NCBI GenBank assembly: GCA_012799425.1
Contig: JAAZLF010000239.1
Location: 1-5,800 of the forward strand
Origin: Actinomycetales bacterium
GTDB lineage: Bacteria; Actinomycetota; Actinomycetes; Actinomycetales; Dermabacteraceae
DNA: 5,800 bases
Direction: 5' to 3'
Shown here: piece after piece, positions 1 to 3,690 of the stretch
Numbering within the stretch: the stretch's first letter is position 1
Layout: each line of letters begins with the position of its first letter
Notes under the pieces: generated by a model
The model's input: the letters and a program-made list of their open reading frames with translations, nothing else
Database searches by the model: none
Told to the model about the DNA's origin: nothing
Program-made: the position numbers and the translations under genes

Positions 1-2
1 CG

Positions 3-75
3 TGCCCCCGAGACGATTCGAACGTCCGACACCCGCTTTAGGAGAGCGGTGCTCTATCCCCTGAGCTACGGGGGC
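3..75 (-). tRNA. tRNA-Arg (anticodon CCU)
   Basis: Read on the minus strand, this folds into a complete 73-nt cloverleaf. It has a 7-bp acceptor stem (GCCCCCG with CGGGGGC, discriminator A), a D arm (GCTC/GAGC), an anticodon stem CCGCT/AGCGG with loop CTCCTAA, and a T arm with the TTCGAAT loop. The loop places CCT at the anticodon, so it decodes the arginine codon AGG. AGG is rare here but is used, for example at Arg350 of the MobA-nitrilase gene, Arg108 of the DeoR-type gene and Arg105 of the large helicase-like gene. The 3' CCA is not encoded (the bases after the discriminator are CG), as is common in Actinomycetota. Its 3' flank lies outside the window. Confidence 0.96.
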
Positions 76-100
76 GCTGCCGCTCGGTGACAGCGTCAGC

Positions 101-130
101 TGTGACCAAGGGCCGCGGTCATCCTAGCGT
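101..130 (+). promoter_or_regulatory. Putative promoter of the MobA-nitrilase gene
   Basis: A TAGCGT box (125-130) fits the actinobacterial TANNNT -10 form. A GTGACC element (102-107, close to TTGACA) lies 17 bases upstream. Transcription would start near 137, giving a leader of about 13 nt that is mostly the ribosome-binding site. On the opposite strand the overlapping bases read TAGGAT (121-126), which could be the -10 box of the divergent tRNA gene. This is assigned from sequence pattern only. Confidence 0.45.
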
Positions 131-135
131 CCCGT

Positions 136-142
136 GGGAGGA
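136..142 (+). promoter_or_regulatory. Ribosome-binding site that fixes the MobA-nitrilase start
   Basis: GGGAGGA sits 7 bases before the ATG at 150. It favours that start over the in-frame start further upstream at 87, whose extra 21 codons would run through the promoter region. Confidence 0.75.
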
Positions 143-149
143 TCGGGTC

Positions 150-1583
150 ATGTCGAGCGCTCCCCACGAGACCTCCGCCACCGTCGCTGCCGTCATCCTC
201 GCCGGTGGCGCCTCCTCCCGCCTGGGCGGGACGGACAAGACCCGGCTGCCGATCGCCGGGACCAGCGTGCTCGAGCGGGTGCTGCGCACCGCGCCCGTCG
301 GCCGCCGCATCGTGGTCGGTCCCAGCGGGCGGGACGGGGACGAGCTCGCCGCCCGCCACGGCGCCCGCTTCGTGCTCGAGGACCCGCCGCGCTCCGGGCC
401 GCTGGCCGCTCTCGCCCGCGGTGTCGACGAGTTCTCCGAAGGGTCCGACGCCGCGACCGTGCTGGTGCTCGGTGGCGACATGCCCATGCTGCGCTCCGAG
501 ACGCTGCGTGCTCTCGCGGCCCGCAGCGCGGCGACCTCCCGGGTGGTCGCGCTCGAGGCGGAGGACGGCCATCTCCAGTTCCTCGGTGCCGCGTGGCCGC
601 TGGGCCGGCTGCGTGCGGCGCTCGCCGAGATCGAGCACCCGGGCGGCGGCTGGGCGGATATGAGCCTGCGCCGCCTCTACGGCGTGCTCGCCGAGGGTGA
701 GCTGATGGCGCAGTCCGCCACCGGCGCCGAAGGGGCGGACATCGACACCCCCGACCTGCTGGAACAGGTGCGCCGAGCTGCGGGGCCCCGCGTCGCACTG
801 GCCCAGATCGAGGTCTCCGAGCACGCCGAGGAGACCTTCGAGACCGTGCGCGCTGTCGTGGCGGAGGCCGCCGAGGAGGGCGCACATCTGGTGCTGCTGC
901 CCGAGGCGACGCTCACCCCGTTCGGCACCGATCTGCGGGCCGCCGCCCTCGACCACCACGACGTTTTCGCACAGCTGATCCAGGAGCTCGCCGAGCAGCA
1001 CTCCCTGGTGGTGGTCGCCGGCTCCTTCACGCCCACCGAGGACGGCCGCGTCCACAACACCGTGATCGCACGCGGCCCGGGCTGGGACCCGCACCTCGAG
1101 TACCGCAAGATCCACCTGTTCGACGCCTTCGGCGCCGACGAGTCCCGCACCGTCGCGCCCGGCGACGAGCTGGTCACCTTCGATCTGCACGGCACCAGGT
1201 TCGGGATCGCCACCTGCTACGACGTGCGCTTCCCCGAGCAGTTCACGGCGCTGGCCCGGCGCGGCGCGCAGGCGATCCTGCTGCCCCTGGCCTGGGCGGA
1301 GGGGCCCGGCAAACGCGAGCAGCTGCAGCTGCTGCTGCGCGCCCGGGCGCTGGACTCGACCACCGTCGTGCTCGCCGCCGATCAGGCGCCGCCCGCGGGA
1401 TACTCCGGGAAGCCCGCCCGCGGCATCGGGCGCAGTGCGGTGGTCGGCCCGCTCGGTGCGCTCCAGCAGGAGCTGGGCCGCGATCCGGGGCTGCTGCTGG
1501 TGGACCTCGACCTCGAGGAGGTCGCCGCCGCGCGCGCCGCGCTGCCGGTGCTCGAGCATCACGTGGAGCTGCCTCACCCATGA
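150..1583 (+). CDS. MobA-like nucleotidyltransferase fused to nitrilase-superfamily amidohydrolase
   Basis: This is one uninterrupted 477-residue polypeptide with two enzymatic domains. Residues about 12-205 match the MobA/NTP-transferase fold: the LAGG nucleotide loop at 17-20, Arg24, Gly26, Asp29-Lys30, the metal-binding GGDMP at 108-112, and a DIDTPDLL ending (197-204) like the NxNTPEDL close of MobA. MobA transfers GMP from GTP to molybdopterin to make the molybdenum guanine dinucleotide cofactor. Residues about 213-477 form a full carbon-nitrogen hydrolase domain with the Glu-Lys-Cys triad: Glu252 (LPEATLTPFG), Lys320 (YRKIHLFDAFG) and Cys356 (CYDVRFPE). The last two motifs resemble the Nit1/omega-amidase branch, which hydrolyses amides such as deaminated glutathione. 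The linker is only about 8 residues. Both sets of key residues are intact, so both activities are plausible; the substrates are inferred. An in-frame GTG at 768 could in principle start a separate hydrolase, but its ribosome-binding site is weak. No signal peptide is seen, so the protein should be cytoplasmic. Confidence 0.88.
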   Translation: MSSAPHETSATVAAVILAGGASSRLGGTDKTRLPIAGTSVLERVLRTAPVGRRIVVGPSGRDGDELAARHGARFVLEDPPRSGPLAALARGVDEFSEGSDAATVLVLGGDMPMLRSETLRALAARSAATSRVVALEAEDGHLQFLGAAWPLGRLRAALAEIEHPGGGWADMSLRRLYGVLAEGELMAQSATGAEGADIDTPDLLEQVRRAAGPRVALAQIEVSEHAEETFETVRAVVAEAAEEGAHLVLLPEATLTPFGTDLRAAALDHHDVFAQLIQELAEQHSLVVVAGSFTPTEDGRVHNTVIARGPGWDPHLEYRKIHLFDAFGADESRTVAPGDELVTFDLHGTRFGIATCYDVRFPEQFTALARRGAQAILLPLAWAEGPGKREQLQLLLRARALDSTTVVLAADQAPPAGYSGKPARGIGRSAVVGPLGALQQELGRDPGLLLVDLDLEEVAAARAALPVLEHHVELPHP

Positions 1584-1621
1584 CGTGAGCGACACCACGG
1601 CGCTCCCGGGGTCACCTGGCG

Positions 1622-1627
1622 TAACCT
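1622..1627 (+). promoter_or_regulatory. Putative -10 box of the copC-like gene (leaderless)
   Basis: TAACCT ends 6 bases before the ATG at 1634, and no purine-rich ribosome-binding site precedes that codon. This spacing is typical of leaderless actinobacterial transcripts, where the first base of the start codon is also the +1. No convincing -35 element is seen. The intergenic gap after the previous stop is 50 bases, so read-through from upstream is also possible. Confidence 0.45.
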
Positions 1628-1633
1628 GCGCAG

Positions 1634-2278
1634 ATGATGTCCCAGATCAGTCGGTCCGCTGCGGTTCGCACCGCTCCCGCCCGCCCCGCATCGCTGCTCG
1701 CGCTGTGCGGTGCGCTCCTGCTCGCCGCGCTGTTGGCGCTGCCCGCCCCGGCGCAGGCCCATGACACCCTGCTCAGCACCGATCCGGAGGATGGCGCCAC
1801 CCTCGAGACCTCTCCCGAGGACATCGACCTGACCTTCTCCGCGGACATCCTCGAGGTGAGCCCGCTGGTGCGGATCACCGATGAGGACGGCACCGAGCTC
1901 GCCGAGATCGTCCCCACCATCGAGGGTCCCGTCGCCACCGCCACCCTGGAGGAGCCGCTGCCCGCCGGCACGCACGAGATCCAGTGGCGCGTGGTCTCGA
2001 GCGACGGCCACCCGATCGAGGGCACCTTCTCGCTCACGGTCGAGCAGGATTCGTCCGAGCCCGCCGAGACCGGCGAGAACGAGGAGGCCTCCGAGCCGGC
2101 GGCGAGCGATGCCGGGGGAGCGGAGCCCATCTCGGAGGAGGTCGAGGAGGGCGAAGCGGCCGAGGACTCCGGCGACGAGGCCGGCGGCTTCTCGATGACC
2201 ACGCTGATCGTGGTGCTCGCCGTGGTGGTCGTCGGCGCTGTGGCCGCCGTGTTCTTCATCGTGCGGCGCCGCGACTGA
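1634..2278 (+). CDS. Membrane-anchored CopC-domain copper-binding protein
   Basis: A 214-residue exported protein. Residues 1-42 are a signal peptide: basic start, hydrophobic core about 20-38, and a cleavage motif AQA before His43. Residues 43-136 are a CopC domain with the family's opening (HDTLLSTDPEDGATL) and its closing SSDGHPIEG segment. After cleavage, His43 becomes the mature N-terminus. With Asp124 and His126 (mature positions 82 and 84) it matches the His1/Asp/His Cu(II) site known for CopC proteins. A Met-rich Cu(I) site is not evident. Residues 137-185 are an acidic linker rich in Glu, Asp, Ser and Ala with no Lys or Arg. Residues about 188-210 are a transmembrane helix, followed by a short RRRD cytoplasmic tail. 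The domain is therefore tethered to the outer face of the membrane. The usual partner CopD is not in the window. The start could be either of two consecutive ATG codons (1634 or 1637). A role in copper uptake or handling is inferred from the family. Confidence 0.9.
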   Translation: MMSQISRSAAVRTAPARPASLLALCGALLLAALLALPAPAQAHDTLLSTDPEDGATLETSPEDIDLTFSADILEVSPLVRITDEDGTELAEIVPTIEGPVATATLEEPLPAGTHEIQWRVVSSDGHPIEGTFSLTVEQDSSEPAETGENEEASEPAASDAGGAEPISEEVEEGEAAEDSGDEAGGFSMTTLIVVLAVVVVGAVAAVFFIVRRRD

Positions 2279-2297
2279 GCGGCTCCCCGCAGAGGAC

Positions 2298-2332
2298 GAG
2301 AGCCCCCGGCGCCGAGGGCGCCGGGGGCTCTT
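2298..2332. terminator. Bidirectional hairpin terminator
   Basis: A near-perfect inverted repeat: 2299-2313 pairs with 2317-2331 (15 bp, core CCCCCGGCGCC/GGCGCCGGGGG) around a 3-base GAG loop, with one further G-T pair outside. It lies 20 bases after the copC-like stop and 19 bases after the stop of the convergent minus-strand gene. The plus-strand side is followed by CTTGTC, a weak T-rich tail; the minus-strand side lacks a clear T tract. Confidence 0.85.
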
Positions 2333-2350
2333 GTCATGTGTGAGAGGGGC

Positions 2351-2554
2351 TCACTTGCCCTTCTTGTCCTTGTCGTCTCCGCCGAGGCCGAGCTGATCGC
2401 GGGCGGCATCCATCCCGGAGTCGACCTTGCCGTCGACGTTGTCCGGGGTGCGCTCCTTGATCTTGTCGCCGGCGGTGTCGAGCACCTGCTCGGCCTTGTC
2501 CGGGTTGTCGCCGGCGAAGTCCTTGGCCTTGTTCAGCGCGTCGTCGAAGCCCAT
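2351..2554 (-). CDS. Small MT0933-like antitoxin-family protein
   Basis: A 67-residue, highly charged, helix-prone protein with no cysteine and no membrane segment. It starts MGFDDALNKAKDFAGDNPDK and has two similar amphipathic stretches: NPDKAEQVLDTAGDKIKE (18-35) and NVDGKVDSGMDAARDQLG (39-56). It ends in a Lys/Asp-rich tail. This length and pattern fit the actinobacterial MT0933-like antitoxin family (Rv0909-type in mycobacteria), although many family members have no proven toxin. The start is the ATG at 2554 because AAAGGA (2562-2567) lies 7 bases upstream. The alternative ATG at 2560 would leave only one base after that site and add only Met-Asp. It converges on the copC-like gene and is divergent from the DeoR-type gene. 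No toxin candidate adjoins it. A CsbD-like or other small stress protein is the main alternative. Confidence 0.72.
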   Translation of the reverse strand: MGFDDALNKAKDFAGDNPDKAEQVLDTAGDKIKERTPDNVDGKVDSGMDAARDQLGLGGDDKDKKGK

Positions 2555-2561
2555 GTCCATG

Positions 2562-2567
2562 TCCTTT
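2562..2567 (-). promoter_or_regulatory. Ribosome-binding site of the small antitoxin-like gene
   Basis: AAAGGA on the minus strand lies 7 bases before the ATG at 2554 and one base before the ATG at 2560, so it decides between the two candidate starts. Confidence 0.7.
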
Positions 2568-2605
2568 CGTTCGCGGAACCGCCCCGAGCCCGAGGCGACG
2601 GCGTC

Positions 2606-2635
2606 AACATACGTCGCGTCGGAGCCGTGACTCAA
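2606..2635 (-). promoter_or_regulatory. Putative promoter of the small antitoxin-like gene
   Basis: On the minus strand, TTGAGT (2630-2635) and TATGTT (2606-2611) are separated by 18 bases, close to a vegetative sigma factor consensus. This predicts a start near 2599 and a leader of about 45 nt. It is the most consensus-like promoter in the window. The 164-base gap it lies in also holds the promoter of the divergent DeoR-type gene and no other gene that I can see. Confidence 0.5.
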
Positions 2636-2705
2636 ACAGGATCGGGGAAAGTGCGGTCCCATGGCGGTTCCTGAGCGATCTGCCGGCCAGTCGTGGCGGA
2701 ACGCG

Positions 2706-2711
2706 TAATAC
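2706..2711 (+). promoter_or_regulatory. Putative -10 box of the DeoR-type gene (leaderless)
   Basis: TAATAC ends 7 bases before the GTG start at 2719, with no Shine-Dalgarno sequence between. This is a leaderless arrangement. No -35 element is recognisable at the expected distance. Confidence 0.5.
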
Positions 2712-2727
2712 TGACTGCGTGACTGTG
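2712..2727 (+). repeat. Direct repeat over the DeoR-type gene start, possible operator
   Basis: TGACTGCG (2712-2719) is followed immediately by TGACTGTG (2720-2727): two 8-base units that differ at one position. They overlap the predicted +1 and start codon, where a bound repressor would block transcription. DeoR-family proteins often autoregulate through direct repeats, but with units this short chance is possible. Confidence 0.3.
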
Positions 2728-3576
2728 CATAATTCTGGTTCTGACGAGAAGCGGGATCCGAACGGACAACAGCCCCGGATCCCACCTGCGGACCGCAGCG
2801 CCCGCTGGGACCACGTGCTCACCCTGCTCGCCTCGACCAAGCGGCTGAGCGTCGGTGCTGTCGCCCAGGAGCTCGGCGTCAGCGAGTCCACCGTGCGACG
2901 GGACTTCATGGAGATGGAGCGCGCCCAGCTCGCGCGGCGCACCCACGGCGGCATCGTCGCCGTCGACGTCGCCTACTCCCTGGCGACCGTCCCCCGCAGC
3001 GCGGACGAGGGGTCGGCGCAGCGCGAGCGCGTCGCCGACAGGGCGGCGGCGATGGTGGAGCCCGGGCAGATCGTCGGCTTCAACGGAGGCCGCACCACCA
3101 CCTCGACGGCGCGCCGTGCCGTGGCCCGGCCGGATATCGACTCCCGCGACGGCACCCCGGGGCTCACGGTCGTCTGCGCCGCCCTGAACATCGCGACAGA
3201 AGCAGTGCTGCGCCCCTCGGTGCGCACCGTGGTGCTGGGCGGGGTCGCCGAGCCCTACTCCTTCGAGCTCACCGGACCGCTCGCCACCGCCACCATGCGC
3301 GACCTCTGGCTCGACACGATGTTCGTGGGCACCGTCGGGCTCGACATCGGCGCGGGTCTGACCTGCAACTCCGATGCGGAAGCGGGCGTCACCCGGATCA
3401 TGATCGGCCACTCCCGGCGCGTGGTGGGCCTCTCCACCGCCGACAAGCTCGGCCATCGCGCGCTGGCCGGAATCTGCCCCCTCTCCGTGCTCACCGACCT
3501 GGTGATCGCCGGCCCCGTCCCCGACGATCTGCGCTCCCACCTCACCGAGGCCTCGGTGCGCCTGCACGAGGTGTGA
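2719..3576 (+). CDS. DeoR/GlpR-family transcriptional regulator
   Basis: A 285-residue DNA-binding repressor-type protein of the family that senses phosphorylated sugars. A variable polar extension (1-28) is followed by the DeoR helix-turn-helix at about 29-85, including SVGAVAQELGVSESTVRRDF (44-63) and the family signature ARRTHGGIV (72-80). The C-terminal DeoRC sugar-phosphate-binding domain covers about 97-275. Its landmarks are the ligand loop GFNGGRTTTSTAR (120-132), LDTMFVGTVGLD (198-209), the GLTCNSDAEAGVTRIMI strand-helix region (213-229) and STADKLGHRAL (239-249), the counterpart of the usual DSSKFG segment. Length is slightly above the usual 250-265 because of the N-terminal extension. 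The GTG start at 2719 is chosen for its position just after a TAATAC box; no other start precedes the HTH. No sugar transport or catabolic gene adjoins it, so its target cannot be named. Autoregulation is plausible. Confidence 0.9.
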   Translation: MTVHNSGSDEKRDPNGQQPRIPPADRSARWDHVLTLLASTKRLSVGAVAQELGVSESTVRRDFMEMERAQLARRTHGGIVAVDVAYSLATVPRSADEGSAQRERVADRAAAMVEPGQIVGFNGGRTTTSTARRAVARPDIDSRDGTPGLTVVCAALNIATEAVLRPSVRTVVLGGVAEPYSFELTGPLATATMRDLWLDTMFVGTVGLDIGAGLTCNSDAEAGVTRIMIGHSRRVVGLSTADKLGHRALAGICPLSVLTDLVIAGPVPDDLRSHLTEASVRLHEV

Positions 3577-3586
3577 GGGCCCGCGC

Positions 3587-3613
3587 CCCCGCGTGCGGGT
3601 ACCGCGCGCGGGG
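3587..3613 (+). terminator. GC-rich hairpin after the DeoR-type gene
   Basis: Bases 3587-3598 pair with 3602-3613 (12 pairs including one T-G) around a 3-base GTA loop, starting 10 bases after the stop codon. There is no T tract downstream (AACTGTG), so it may be a weak or factor-assisted terminator of the kind common in high-GC genomes. The rest of the 114-base gap to the next gene shows only a promoter-like box. Confidence 0.55.
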
Positions 3614-3676
3614 AACTGTGAGCAGGCCGGGCAGTCGAATGCGGCACGCCTGCACGGACGCGGGCCCCGACGCCGG

Positions 3677-3682
3677 TAGCGT
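3677..3682 (+). promoter_or_regulatory. Putative -10 box of the large helicase-like gene
   Basis: TAGCGT ends 8 bases before the ATG at 3691. It is identical in sequence to the box upstream of the MobA-nitrilase gene. There is no clear ribosome-binding site between box and start, so the transcript may be leaderless. Confidence 0.45.
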
Positions 3683-3690
3683 GAGCGACC

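Noticed and set aside
1..86. tRNA gene as an integration site of a mobile element
   Set aside because: No integrase, excision gene or repeated tRNA 3' end was noticed inside the window, and the 3' flank of the tRNA lies outside it, so this cannot be supported.
87..149. Upstream in-frame extension of the MobA-nitrilase gene
   Set aside because: The extra 21 codons overlap the promoter elements, and the ATG at 150 has GGGAGGA at ideal spacing and leads directly into the MobA fold.
96..1598. 500-codon open frame on the minus strand opposite the MobA-nitrilase gene
   Set aside because: It is a mirror of a high-GC coding strand: low-complexity Gly/Arg/Gln/His composition, no recognisable domain, and it runs into the tRNA-proximal promoter. 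The plus-strand frame has intact catalytic motifs from two families.
2336..2674. 112-codon plus-strand open frame opposite the small antitoxin-like gene
   Set aside because: It starts inside the terminator's flank and lacks a ribosome-binding site. The minus strand has a promoter, ribosome-binding site and family-like sequence.
2555..2785. Longer N-terminal extension of the small minus-strand gene
   Set aside because: It would run through the divergent promoter region and the DeoR-type start. The ribosome-binding site at 2562-2567 supports the short 67-residue form.
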